A stretch of 64,000 bases of DNA, taken from contig CAKROE010000005.1 in NCBI GenBank assembly GCA_934371915.1, forward strand, positions 1-64,000, given 5' to 3'. Positions 17,628-25,699 of the stretch are shown here, in pieces; position 1 is the first letter of the stretch; every line of letters begins with the position of its first letter. This stretch comes from an uncultured Blautia sp. GTDB taxonomy: Bacteria; Bacillota; Clostridia; Lachnospirales; Lachnospiraceae. The position numbers and the translations under genes are program-made. A model generated the notes under the pieces. That model saw only the letters and a list, made by a program, of their open reading frames with translations. It did no database searches and had not been told where the DNA came from.

Positions 17628-18086
17628 ATGATATTAAAAGAAAAAGAACGCACAACGATTCAGGACTTACAGACACAGGAAAAAAGCTGTATTGAAAAAT
17701 ACGGAAGATATGCACAGCAGGCAAAAGATCCGGAACTGAAAAATCTTTTCCAGACTTTGCAGCAGAAAGAAAGAGAACATTACGAATCTCTGGATCGTGT
17801 ACTTCGCGGAGAAGTTCCGCAGTGTAACTGTAACGACAGTGATGGCAGGGACTATCAGCCGAAAGCTGCTTATACTGCAATGAGTTCTCCGGAGGACAAA
17901 CAGCAGGATTCTTTTCTGGCAACTGATTGTATTGCGACAGAAAAGCTTGTTTCCGGAGAATATAATTCAGAAGTGTTTGCTTTCGGTGACAGTAGTGTGC
18001 GCAAACTGCTTGCAGACATTCAGGTAGAAGAGCAGAACCATGCAGAGATGCTTTACAAGTACAAAACCGTAAACGGTATGGTATAA
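17628..18086 (+). CDS. Ferritin-like spore-coat (CotF-type) protein
   Basis: 152 residues, mostly helical. DLQTQEKSCIEKYGRYAQQA and ELKNLFQTLQQKEREHYESL form the first helix pair; after a Cys-containing loop (QCNCNDSDGRDY) come LATDCIATEKLVSGEYNSEV and LADIQVEEQNHAEMLYKYKT. The E..H pairs are those of the ferritin-like fold found in CotF and related coat proteins of spore-formers. This supports a spore-forming lineage but does not prove that the strain sporulates. RBS AGAGAGGAAG precedes the start. Monocistronic, ended by a terminator. Confidence 0.72.
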   Translation: MILKEKERTTIQDLQTQEKSCIEKYGRYAQQAKDPELKNLFQTLQQKEREHYESLDRVLRGEVPQCNCNDSDGRDYQPKAAYTAMSSPEDKQQDSFLATDCIATEKLVSGEYNSEVFAFGDSSVRKLLADIQVEEQNHAEMLYKYKTVNGMV

Positions 18087-18122
18087 AATACAACAACAGA
18101 ATATCATAATAAAAAGCATATA

Positions 18123-18166
18123 AAGGCTCCCAGACAGAAATCATAAAGCTGTCTGAGGAGCTTTTT
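18123..18166 (+). terminator. Terminator after the coat-like gene
   Basis: AGGCTCC-CAGACAG pairs with CTGTCTG-A-GGAGCT around an 11-base loop, followed by TTTTT. Confidence 0.8.
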
Positions 18167-18190
18167 GACTGTCAAAAATAAAAATTCATT

Positions 18191-18245
18191 TTTACAAACA
18201 TTTTACAGTGTTATGATTATGCATTTTACTTTTCCCCCTTATACT
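18191..18245 (+). promoter_or_regulatory. Pho-box-like tandem repeat and promoter of the pst operon
   Basis: TTTACA (18191-18196) and TTTACA (18202-18207) are spaced 5 bp apart (11-bp period), and degenerate copies continue in phase at 18213 and 18224. A TATACT -10 box follows at 18240-18245. The arrangement matches Firmicute PhoP boxes (TT[ATC]ACA repeats) placed upstream of the -10. Phosphate-starvation control is inferred. Confidence 0.75.
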
Positions 18246-18304
18246 TGCACTTGTCAATGAGGAAGACAATTGAATATAGCAAAACAATAAAGAGGAGATT
18301 TATC

Positions 18305-19168
18305 ATGAAGAAAAAATTTTTAGCAATCGTTACAGCAGCACTTATCGGAACAACCGCATTTGCAGCAACTGCAAGCGCAGCAAGTGGAGCCATTGATGTA
18401 ATTTCCCGTGAAGACGGATCCGGAACAAGAGGAGCATTCATCGAACTGTTTGGAATCGAAGAAAAACAGGGTGATGAAAAAGTCGACATGACAACAGAAG
18501 ATGCAAGTATCACAAACAGCACTTCCGTTATGATGACAACAGTTGCAGGCGATGAGAATGCAATCGGTTACATTTCTCTTGGTTCTCTGAATGATACAGT
18601 AAAAGCAGTAAAGATTGATGGTGCAGAAGCATCCGCAGAAAATGTAGCAAATGATACATACAAAGTATCCCGTCCATTCAACATCATAACAACTGACAAA
18701 CTCAGCGATGCAGCAAAAGATTTCGAAAACTACATTCTCAGCTCTGACGGACAGCAGATCGTAGAAGACAACGGATACATCAAAGTAGCTGATGATGCTA
18801 AAGCATATGAGCAGAGCGATGCAGAAGGTAAAGTCGTTGTAGCCGGTTCTTCTTCCGTAACACCGGTTATGGAAAAACTGAAAGAAGCATATGAAAAAGC
18901 AAACGGCGGCAAGATCACAGTAGAAGTACAGCAGAGCGATTCCACAACAGGTATCACATCCGCAGCAGAAGGCATCTGCGACATCGGTATGGCATCCCGT
19001 GAACTGAAAGACGAAGAAACAACTGAAAATCTTACAGCAACTGAAATTGCAAGAGACGGAATCGCAGTTGTAGTAAACAATGACAATGATATTGATGAGC
19101 TGACCAGTGATCAGGTAAAAGCAATCTTCACAGGTGAGACAACAGACTGGGAAAACCTGGCTAAATAA
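18305..19168 (+). CDS. pstS: Phosphate-binding protein PstS, circularly permuted form
   Basis: 287 residues with a signal peptide (about 1-26, ending ATASAA; no lipobox Cys). The mature part carries both halves of the PstS fold but in reversed order. Residues 30-165 hold the normally C-terminal half: VISREDGSGTRGAF, then VAGDENAIGYISLGSLND, VSRPFNII and SDGQQIVEDNGYI. Residues 177-287 hold the normally N-terminal half: VVVAGSSSVTPVMEKL, VEVQQSDSTTGITSAAEG, DIGMASREL, DGIAVVVNND and VKAIFTGETTDWENL. The protein stops exactly where the usual protein would continue into the SRE-GSGTR segment. Phosphate-contacting loops of both halves are present. Start ATG 18305 behind AGAGGAG. First gene of pstSCAB-phoU-phoR. 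Confidence 0.9.
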   Translation: MKKKFLAIVTAALIGTTAFAATASAASGAIDVISREDGSGTRGAFIELFGIEEKQGDEKVDMTTEDASITNSTSVMMTTVAGDENAIGYISLGSLNDTVKAVKIDGAEASAENVANDTYKVSRPFNIITTDKLSDAAKDFENYILSSDGQQIVEDNGYIKVADDAKAYEQSDAEGKVVVAGSSSVTPVMEKLKEAYEKANGGKITVEVQQSDSTTGITSAAEGICDIGMASRELKDEETTENLTATEIARDGIAVVVNNDNDIDELTSDQVKAIFTGETTDWENLAK

Positions 19169-19196
19169 GTAAGACCGATACAAAACGACAGAAGAT

Positions 19197-19218
19197 GAGG
19201 CCCGGGTCACCGGGCTTC
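19197..19218 (+). promoter_or_regulatory. Intergenic hairpin between pstS and pstC
   Basis: GAGGCCCGG-GTCA-CCGGGCTTC forms a 9-bp stem with a tetraloop. No T run follows, so it is more likely an mRNA 3'-end stabiliser or partial attenuator that raises pstS over pstCAB expression than a full terminator. Confidence 0.6.
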
Positions 19219-19297
19219 GTGTATGTCCTGCATTACGTATCAGGGACGTGCCGGCGGTGCGCATCCGATGATAATTATGAGAGAGGAAGAGTCCTGT

Positions 19298-20155
19298 ATG
19301 AATAGATTTAAAGAACAGGCCATGAAAATTGTTTTTATGGTGGCTGCCTGTGCTTCAGTCCTGGCAGTATTTCTGATTTGTTTGTTCCTGTTTGCCAACG
19401 GAATTCCGGCGATTGCCAAGATCGGCCCGCTGAAATTCTTACTCGGAACAGTCTGGAAACCATCCAATGACAAATTTGGAATTTTCCCGATGATCATTGC
19501 CAGTATTTATGTAACAGGCGGCGCAATTCTGGTGGGTGTACCGATTGCCTTGCTTACATCTGTATTTATGGCACGCTACTGTCCGCAGAAAATTTATCGT
19601 CCGCTGAAATCCGGAATTGAGCTGATGGCAGGAGTTCCTTCCATAGTTTATGGTTTCTTTGGCCTTGTACTTATGGTACCGCTTATTCGAAATACCTTCG
19701 GAGGAACCGGTACAAGCTGGCTGGCAGCATCCCTTCTTCTGGGAATCATGATTCTGCCGACAATTATCGGACCGACAGAATCCGCTCTTCGAAGTGTACC
19801 GGAAAGCTATTATGAAGGTTCACTTGCACTGGGGGCAACAAAAGAAAGAAGTATTTTTGTGGTTATGCTCCCGGCAGCAAAATCCGGTATTCTGGCAGCT
19901 GTAGTTCTCGGAATCGGAAGAGCGATTGGTGAAACAATGGCAGTGATCATGGTAGCCGGAAACCAGGCAAGAATGCCTGCAGGTTTACTCAAAGGTCTTC
20001 GTACCATGACAGCAAATATTGTAACTGAAATGGGTTATGCAACCGGACTTCACAGAGAAGCACTGATTGCAACAGGAGTTGTACTTTTTGTATTTATTCT
20101 GATCATCAACCTGAGTCTTTCTTTACTGAACAGGAGGTCAGAGAATGCAAACTAA
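19298..20155 (+). CDS. pstC: Phosphate ABC transporter permease PstC
   Basis: 285 residues with six membrane helices. The first helix (FMVAACASVLAVFLICLFLF) is followed by the permease core GIELMAGVPSIVYGFFG and the coupling loop ESYYEGSLALGATKERSIF, typical of PstC. It forms the membrane channel with PstA. Start 19298 is set by AGGAAG just upstream; the longer ORF from 19223 has no ribosome site. It overlaps pstA by 11 bp. Confidence 0.92.
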   Translation: MNRFKEQAMKIVFMVAACASVLAVFLICLFLFANGIPAIAKIGPLKFLLGTVWKPSNDKFGIFPMIIASIYVTGGAILVGVPIALLTSVFMARYCPQKIYRPLKSGIELMAGVPSIVYGFFGLVLMVPLIRNTFGGTGTSWLAASLLLGIMILPTIIGPTESALRSVPESYYEGSLALGATKERSIFVVMLPAAKSGILAAVVLGIGRAIGETMAVIMVAGNQARMPAGLLKGLRTMTANIVTEMGYATGLHREALIATGVVLFVFILIINLSLSLLNRRSENAN

Positions 20156-21050
20156 TACAGCAGTAGTTGAACCGACGGTGGAAAATATGAAAAAAAGAAA
20201 TCAGACATCCGCAGCAGACCGTGTCCGGTCATACCTGCGTCATCCTGGCTCCGGAGTGCTTGCACTCCTTACGGTTGGAGCAGCAATCGCTACCTTTGCA
20301 GTACTTCTTTTTCTGGTAGCATATATCCTCGTAAAAGGTATCCCGTATCTGACACCGGATCTTTTTAGTCTGGAATATACATCCGACAATGTATCTCTTA
20401 TGCCATCACTGATCAATACCTTTATCATGACCGCTTTATCCCTTGTGATTGCTGCACCGCTCGGAATTTTCGCAGCAATTTATCTTGTAGAATATGCAAA
20501 AAAAGGCAATCGTTTTGTACAGATCATCCGTATTACGGCAGAGACACTTTCCGGTATTCCATCTATTGTATATGGTCTGTTTGGTATGCTGTTTTTCGTA
20601 ACAGCACTTCACTGGGGAATGTCACTTCTGGCAGGTGCATGTACCCTTGTTATCATGGTTCTTCCGGTGATTATGAGAACTTCAGAAGAGGCATTAAAAG
20701 CAGTTCCGGATTCTTACAGAGAGGCAAGCTTCGGTTTGGGAGCAGGCAAGCTTCGTACGATTTTTACGATCGTGCTACCGTCTGCAGTACCTGGAATCCT
20801 TGCAGGAATCATCCTTGCAATCGGACGTATCATCGGTGAAACAGCAGCTCTTCTTTACACTTCAGGAACGGTTGCACAGGTACCGAATCTGATGGGCTCC
20901 GGTCGTACACTGGCACTTCATATGTATGTACTTTCCAGTGAAGGCCTTCACATGAATCAGGCATCTGCAACTGCAGTTGTGATCCTGTTATTTGTATTAC
21001 TGATTAACGGTTTGTCCGGTATGGTGGCAAAACGTATCGCGAAAGGATAA
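20145..21050 (+). CDS. pstA: Phosphate ABC transporter permease PstA
   Basis: 301 residues, six membrane helices after a 40-residue cytoplasmic N-terminus. TAETLSGIPSIVYGLFGMLF and the coupling loop PDSYREASFGLGAGKLRTIF match PstA. Starts within the end of pstC behind AGGAGG and is followed six bases later by pstB, indicating translational coupling through the transporter. Confidence 0.92.
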   Translation: MQTNTAVVEPTVENMKKRNQTSAADRVRSYLRHPGSGVLALLTVGAAIATFAVLLFLVAYILVKGIPYLTPDLFSLEYTSDNVSLMPSLINTFIMTALSLVIAAPLGIFAAIYLVEYAKKGNRFVQIIRITAETLSGIPSIVYGLFGMLFFVTALHWGMSLLAGACTLVIMVLPVIMRTSEEALKAVPDSYREASFGLGAGKLRTIFTIVLPSAVPGILAGIILAIGRIIGETAALLYTSGTVAQVPNLMGSGRTLALHMYVLSSEGLHMNQASATAVVILLFVLLINGLSGMVAKRIAKG

Positions 21051-21056
21051 CGAAAC

Positions 21057-21815
21057 ATGAGTGATAATATTAAACTTTCTATTGAAGATATGAATCTCTA
21101 TTACGGAAATTTTCATGCATTACATGATATCAATATGCATATTCCGGAAAAAGAAATAACCGCTTTTATCGGACCGAGTGGATGTGGAAAATCAACTCTT
21201 CTGAAGTCGCTGAACCGAATGAATGACCTTGTTGAGGGATGTAAGATTACCGGAAAGGTAGAACTTGACGGAGAAGATATTTATGGTGACATGGATGTAA
21301 ATATTCTCCGAAAAAGAGTCGGAATGGTATTCCAGAAGCCGAATCCGTTTCCGATGAGCATTTATGATAATGTTGCTTACGGACCGAGAACACATGGAAT
21401 TCGTTCCAAAGCAAAACTGGATGAAATCGTAGAAAAATCTCTTCGCGATGCAGCAATCTGGGACGAGGTAAAAGACAGATTAAAGAAAAGCGCGCTGGGT
21501 ATGTCCGGTGGACAGCAGCAGAGACTTTGCATTGCAAGAGCACTGGCAGTTGAGCCGGAAGTGCTCCTGATGGATGAGCCGACATCTGCACTTGACCCGA
21601 TTTCTACATCAAAGATCGAAGAGCTTGCAATGGAATTAAAAGGAAAATATACGATCGTGATCGTTACGCATAATATGCAGCAGGCGACCCGAATTTCTGA
21701 TAAAACAGCATTCTTCCTTCTGGGAGAAGTTGTAGAATTCAGCGATACAGATACTTTGTTTTCCATGCCGAAAGACAAGAGAACAGAGGACTATATTACA
21801 GGGAGGTTTGGTTGA
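21057..21815 (+). CDS. pstB: Phosphate ABC transporter ATPase PstB
   Basis: 252 residues. Walker [10 protein letters not shown] (about 40-48), Q-loop [18 protein letters not shown], signature MSGGQQQR, Walker [12 protein letters not shown] and the H-loop [13 protein letters not shown] are complete. [15 protein letters not shown] is characteristic of PstB. It energises phosphate uptake and, with PhoU and the sensor kinase, reports phosphate supply. Confidence 0.95.
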   Translation: MSDNIKLSIEDMNLYYGNFHALHDINMHIPEKEITAFIGPSGCGKSTLLKSLNRMNDLVEGCKITGKVELDGEDIYGDMDVNILRKRVGMVFQKPNPFPMSIYDNVAYGPRTHGIRSKAKLDEIVEKSLRDAAIWDEVKDRLKKSALGMSGGQQQRLCIARALAVEPEVLLMDEPTSALDPISTSKIEELAMELKGKYTIVIVTHNMQQATRISDKTAFFLLGEVVEFSDTDTLFSMPKDKRTEDYITGRFG

Positions 21816-21817
21816 TT

Positions 21818-22471
21818 ATGGCAACGCATTTCGAACGGCAGCTTGAAGCACTCCATGTGCAGATCATCACGATGGGAAGCTTCTGTGAAAAAGCAATTTC
21901 TCTTTCTAATAAAGCAATCCGGGGTGAGGATTGTATCAAAGCAATCTTTGAGACAGACAGAGAAATTGATACAAAAGAACGTGAGATCGAGAATCTCTGT
22001 ATGCGGATACTGCTCCACCAGCAGCCGGTAGCAAGAGATTTACGAGAGGTTTCCGCAGCACTGAAAATGATCTCTGATATGGAACGAATCGGAGATCAGG
22101 CAGCAGATATTGCAGACCTTTCAAAGTATATTGATGAGAAACACGTTGAAATTCCTCCGCTTATCGGAAAGATGGCAGAAATGACAGTCAATATGGTTAC
22201 AGAAAGCGTTGATGCCTTTGTAAAACGTGATCTGGAACTCTGCCGAAAAGTAATCGATGATGATGATCAGGTTGATGATGCATTTAATCAGATCAAAGAG
22301 GAACTGGCAGAGCTGATGTACCAGAATCTGGATGCAAAAGCAGGACTGGATCTTTTAATGACTGCAAAATATATGGAACGAATCGGAGATCATGCGGTGA
22401 ATATTGCTGAGTGGGTCGAGTATGCGATTACAGGCGAACACAGAAACAATGAGCACCAAATGGGAGGCTGA
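21818..22471 (+). CDS. phoU: Phosphate-signalling protein PhoU
   Basis: 217 residues in two PhoU repeats: the metal-binding motifs EIENLCMRIL and DMERIGDQAADIADL in repeat 1, and MTAKYMERIGDHAVNIAEW in repeat 2. PhoU links PstB activity to inhibition of the PhoR kinase. ATG 21818 lies 10 bases after GGGAGG; TTG 21812 is an alternative. Only four bases separate it from the kinase gene. Confidence 0.92.
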   Translation: MATHFERQLEALHVQIITMGSFCEKAISLSNKAIRGEDCIKAIFETDREIDTKEREIENLCMRILLHQQPVARDLREVSAALKMISDMERIGDQAADIADLSKYIDEKHVEIPPLIGKMAEMTVNMVTESVDAFVKRDLELCRKVIDDDDQVDDAFNQIKEELAELMYQNLDAKAGLDLLMTAKYMERIGDHAVNIAEWVEYAITGEHRNNEHQMGG

Positions 22472-22475
22472 TAAC

Positions 22476-24146
22476 GTGACAAAGAAAATCTTTAAATCAA
22501 ATATACTGGTAGCAGTGGTTGTGCTGATATTTGGGATTGCATGTGTGATGGCAATCCTTTATCAGCATTTCGGAAAACAGATAGATAGAGAGTTAAAAAA
22601 AGAAGCAACTTATCTGGTATATGGAGTAGAACAAAATGGCGTGGATTATCTGAATCAGATTAAAGAAAAAGATGACCGTATCACGTATATCGCAGAGGAC
22701 GGAACGGTTCTTTATGATAATCAGGCAGATGTTTCTTCTATGGAAAATCACAGTGACCGTAAAGAAGTTCAGGAAGCAATGAAATCAGGAAGCGGACGTG
22801 CAGAACGTGATTCAAAAACACTGTCACAGAAGACGATATACTATGCACTGCGCCTATCAGACAATACAGTACTCCGTGTTTCCAGTACGCAGTTTTCGGT
22901 ATGGGTGCTTCTTATGGAGATGGTACCGCCGATGATCGGTATTGCAGTCGTGATGCTGATACTGGCCGGTCTTGTATCTATGCATATGGCAAATAAAATT
23001 GTGGAACCGATCAATAATGTAGATCTTGAGCATCCGGAGGAAAATCAGATCTATGAAGAAGTAGGACCTCTTTTAAGTAAGATATATAAGCAGAACAGAC
23101 AGATCAGAAGTCAGCTGGAAGCAGCCAGACGAAATCAGGAAGAGTTTACGATCATTACAGAAAATATGCAGGAAGGTCTCCTTGTGATTGACAGTTATAC
23201 AATGATCCTGTCGGGAAATTCCAGTGCATGGAAAATGTTTCAAATGCAGAAACCAAAGATTGGGGAATGTGTTTATTCGCTGAACCGTGGTGAAGAATTC
23301 CGCCTTATGATCGAACAGGTTCTGCGTGGAGAACACGGAAGTGTACGTCTGCGTCTGGGCGGCGAAGTCGTTCAGATGATCGCGAACCCTGTTACCAGAG
23401 AACAACGGGTGGCAGGTGCAGTACTTCTGCTGATCAACGAAACAGAAAAGGTGGAACGCGAACAGCTGCGCAGAGAATTTTCGGCCAATGTTTCGCATGA
23501 GCTGATGACGCCTCTGACTGCAGTATCCGGTTTTGCAGAGATTATTCGAAACGGACTGGTCAGACAGGAAGATGTACAGAAATTTGCAGGCAGAATTTAT
23601 GATGAAGCCCAGCGTCTGATCGCGTTGATCGAGGATACGATCCGTGTATCTCAGCTTGATGAGGGAGAAACTCCGTATGACTGGGAAGAGCTGGATGCGT
23701 GTCAGATTGTCAGAGATGTGTGTGGCAGACTGAAAGAGATTGCTGATAAGAAAAACGTTCATTTTTATATTGACGGGGATAAAACGATGCTGTACAGCGT
23801 GCGTCCGATTCTGGATGAAATCATTTATAATCTCTGCGATAATGGAATCAAATATAATAAAGAGGACGGCACAGTAAGCATTCATCTGCGTGATCTGGGT
23901 GAACAGGTAGAGATTCGAGTCAAAGATAACGGTATAGGAATTCCGGCAGAAGATCAGAACCGCGTATTTGAAAGATTCTATCGCGTAGACAAGAGCCATT
24001 CCAAAGAAATCGGAGGTACCGGCCTCGGTCTTTCTATTGTAAAACATGGTGTAGGTTTCCTGGGAGGAACCCTGGATCTGGTCAGCGAAATCGGCAAAGG
24101 AACCGAGATTACCATGACCTTCCCGAAAGAACGGAAAACAGTTTAA
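22476..24146 (+). CDS. phoR: PhoR-type sensor histidine kinase
   Basis: 556 residues. Membrane helix 1 (about 9-30) and helix 2 (about 145-170) flank an extracytoplasmic sensor domain; a short HAMP-like link, a PAS domain (FTIITENMQEGLLVIDS, about 225-325), HisKA (FSANVSHELMTPLTAVSGF, phospho-acceptor His) and HATPase_c (NLCDNGIKYNKEDG, VKDNGIGIPAEDQNRVFERF, GGTGLGLSIVKH) follow. The start is GTG 22476 behind GGGAGG with 8-base spacing; the longer frame from 22404 overlaps phoU. Its response regulator, usually adjacent, is not in this operon. A strong terminator ends the operon. Confidence 0.9.
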   Translation: MTKKIFKSNILVAVVVLIFGIACVMAILYQHFGKQIDRELKKEATYLVYGVEQNGVDYLNQIKEKDDRITYIAEDGTVLYDNQADVSSMENHSDRKEVQEAMKSGSGRAERDSKTLSQKTIYYALRLSDNTVLRVSSTQFSVWVLLMEMVPPMIGIAVVMLILAGLVSMHMANKIVEPINNVDLEHPEENQIYEEVGPLLSKIYKQNRQIRSQLEAARRNQEEFTIITENMQEGLLVIDSYTMILSGNSSAWKMFQMQKPKIGECVYSLNRGEEFRLMIEQVLRGEHGSVRLRLGGEVVQMIANPVTREQRVAGAVLLLINETEKVEREQLRREFSANVSHELMTPLTAVSGFAEIIRNGLVRQEDVQKFAGRIYDEAQRLIALIEDTIRVSQLDEGETPYDWEELDACQIVRDVCGRLKEIADKKNVHFYIDGDKTMLYSVRPILDEIIYNLCDNGIKYNKEDGTVSIHLRDLGEQVEIRVKDNGIGIPAEDQNRVFERFYRVDKSHSKEIGGTGLGLSIVKHGVGFLGGTLDLVSEIGKGTEITMTFPKERKTV

Positions 24147-24152
24147 GAACAT

Positions 24153-24197
24153 AAAAAAGATACTGACGCAATCTAAAAAGCGGTCAGTATCTTTTTT
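24153..24197. terminator. Bidirectional terminator between phoR and the Cys-rich gene
   Basis: AAAAAAGATACTGAC pairs with GTCAGTATCTTTTTT around a 14-15-base loop, with T runs on both strands. Confidence 0.92.
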
Positions 24198-24199
24198 GG

Positions 24200-24388
24200 T
24201 TAGTAACAATATGCGCCTTCATAGCTGTTGCAGGATTCTTTCTTACGGGAAAGATTCTCACAGGAGCTGCAGCGGTTGCAGAATTCCTGTTCATAACAGG
24301 TGGCGCAGACACAATTCCCACAGTTGCTGCGGTCATAGGCCGGAGTACAGGTGTAGGGAAGAGTATCGTTTGGGCGTTCTTCCGTCAT
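24200..24388 (-). CDS. Small cysteine-rich protein
   Basis: 62 residues with ten cysteines, several in CxxC or CxC spacing: SNCGNCVCATCY, then FCNRCSSCENL and the terminal GAYCY. No signal peptide. The ATG at 24388 follows AGGAGAGG at a normal distance, which argues that the frame is real despite its size. Zinc or Fe-S binding is plausible from the pattern. I do not recognise a family. It is convergent with phoR and shares its terminator. Confidence 0.6.
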   Translation of the reverse strand: MTEERPNDTLPYTCTPAYDRSNCGNCVCATCYEQEFCNRCSSCENLSRKKESCNSYEGAYCY

Positions 24389-24499
24389 TATTTTCACCTC
24401 TCCTGATACGTTTTTGATAACTGTATTATATCTCTGTATATCAGCAGATTCAAGAAAATAATGAGAAAAATTATTAATTTTCAGAAGAATTAAAATATT

Positions 24500-25360
24500 C
24501 TATTTTGCTTCCCATCTTCCGGATGCACCGCATGGCAGCACCAGTCCGTTTGAAGTAACAGGAAGTCCGATTTCTTGAGAATCAACATGTCCGTCGAAAT
24601 CCTTAAGCTCTGTTGCGAGCATATAGGTCAGCACAGCCGGGGCAAGTCCTGTCGTATAGGAGTTGATCAGGAAAAACAGTGGATTTGGGCTTAAAAGCTT
24701 CACGCACAGCTTGATGAGCGGATGAATTGCATCCTCAATCTTCCAGATCTCACCTTTCGGGCCACGGCCGTAAGATGGAGGGTCCATAATAATCGCATCG
24801 TAGTGATTTCCGCGGCGGATTTCACGCTCTACAAATTTTACACAGTCATCAACCAGCCAGCGGATCGGAGCTTCGGAGAGTCCGGATGCGGCCGCATTTT
24901 CTTTTGCCCAGTTGACCATGCCCTTGGAAGCGTCGACATGTGTGACATGTGCGCCGGCAGCGGCGGCAGCCAGAGTTGCACCGCCCGTGTAGGCAAAAAG
25001 ATTCAGAACTTTGACCGGACGGCCCGCGTTACGGATCTTATCTCCGAACCAGTCCCAGTTGACTGCCTGTTCCGGGAAAAGTCCGGTGTGTTTGAAACTG
25101 AATGGTTTCAGATGGAAAGTCAGATCTTTGTAATGAAGATCCCACTGCTGTGGCAGATCAAAGAACTCCCATTCTCCGCCGCCTTTTTTGCTTCTGTGAT
25201 AATGTGCGTTCATGTTTTTCCAGCCACGGCTTACCTTCGGAGTATCCCAGATAACCTGCGGGTCCGGGCGCACCAGCGTGTATTTACCCCAGCGCTCCAG
25301 TTTCTCGCCGCAGGAAGTGTCAATTACTTCGTATTCTTTCCAGTCATTTGCAATCCACAT
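24500..25360 (-). CDS. Class I SAM-dependent methyltransferase, RlmI/RlmK-like
   Basis: 286 residues. An N-terminal region (about 1-100) of the PUA-less RlmI-related type leads into the Rossmann methyltransferase: VLNLFAYTGGATLAAAAAGA (motif I), VTHVDASKGMVNWAKENA (motif II) and IIMDPPSYGRGPKGEIW (motif IV, DPPSY). These match enzymes that methylate C5 of cytosine in 23S rRNA. Target not determinable here. The ribosome site (AAAGG) is distant. Faces the divergent aminotransferase across a 340-base gap. Confidence 0.78.
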   Translation of the reverse strand: MWIANDWKEYEVIDTSCGEKLERWGKYTLVRPDPQVIWDTPKVSRGWKNMNAHYHRSKKGGGEWEFFDLPQQWDLHYKDLTFHLKPFSFKHTGLFPEQAVNWDWFGDKIRNAGRPVKVLNLFAYTGGATLAAAAAGAHVTHVDASKGMVNWAKENAAASGLSEAPIRWLVDDCVKFVEREIRRGNHYDAIIMDPPSYGRGPKGEIWKIEDAIHPLIKLCVKLLSPNPLFFLINSYTTGLAPAVLTYMLATELKDFDGHVDSQEIGLPVTSNGLVLPCGASGRWEAK

Positions 25361-25564
25361 ATATATATGATAACCTTTCTTATAGTCTTATTTATATAGT
25401 TAAAATATCCCTATCTCATCAGTATAGGTGAAACGTGACGATTCCGCAAGTAAAACTATGCAGTTTCGGGTATATGGACGATACATTTTGCGGAAATTCG
25501 TTCTGATTCGCACTTTATCACTTTGATTTGAGAAAACTTTTTATAAATAGAGAGGTGGCAGGGC
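25361..25564. other. Non-coding gap with a possible three-stem structure
   Basis: Within this gap TTCCGCAA (25442-25449) pairs with TTGCGGAA (25498-25505), enclosing AAACT-ATGC-AGTTT and GTAT-n7-ATAC. The three-way arrangement is suggestive but matches no riboswitch or ribozyme core I know. No ORF with a ribosome site is present. Confidence 0.35.
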
Positions 25565-25594
25565 TTGACAAGCAGTACTTTACCATACTAAAAT
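25565..25594 (+). promoter_or_regulatory. Promoter of the aspartate-aminotransferase-like gene
   Basis: Consensus TTGACA (25565-25570), 18-bp spacer, TAAAAT (25589-25594). Confidence 0.7.
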
Positions 25595-25699
25595 ATACGG
25601 GATAATAATTTAACAACAAAAGATGCATCAAAATGCTATTTAAGATGAATGAATTTTTGCCGGGACAGGATTCTGGAAGCGGCACGAGGAGGACGAACA

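Noticed and set aside
18320..19264. 314-codon minus-strand frame opposite pstS
   Set aside because: Extremely Cys/Phe/Tyr-rich reading of a codon-biased gene; no start signal.
23073..24209. 378-codon minus-strand frame opposite phoR
   Set aside because: Shadow of the kinase gene; it would also have to cross the phoR terminator.
25442..25505. Hammerhead ribozyme or purine riboswitch
   Set aside because: The three-stem outline is suggestive, but neither CTGATGA/GAAA nor the purine-riboswitch core and kissing loops are present on either strand.
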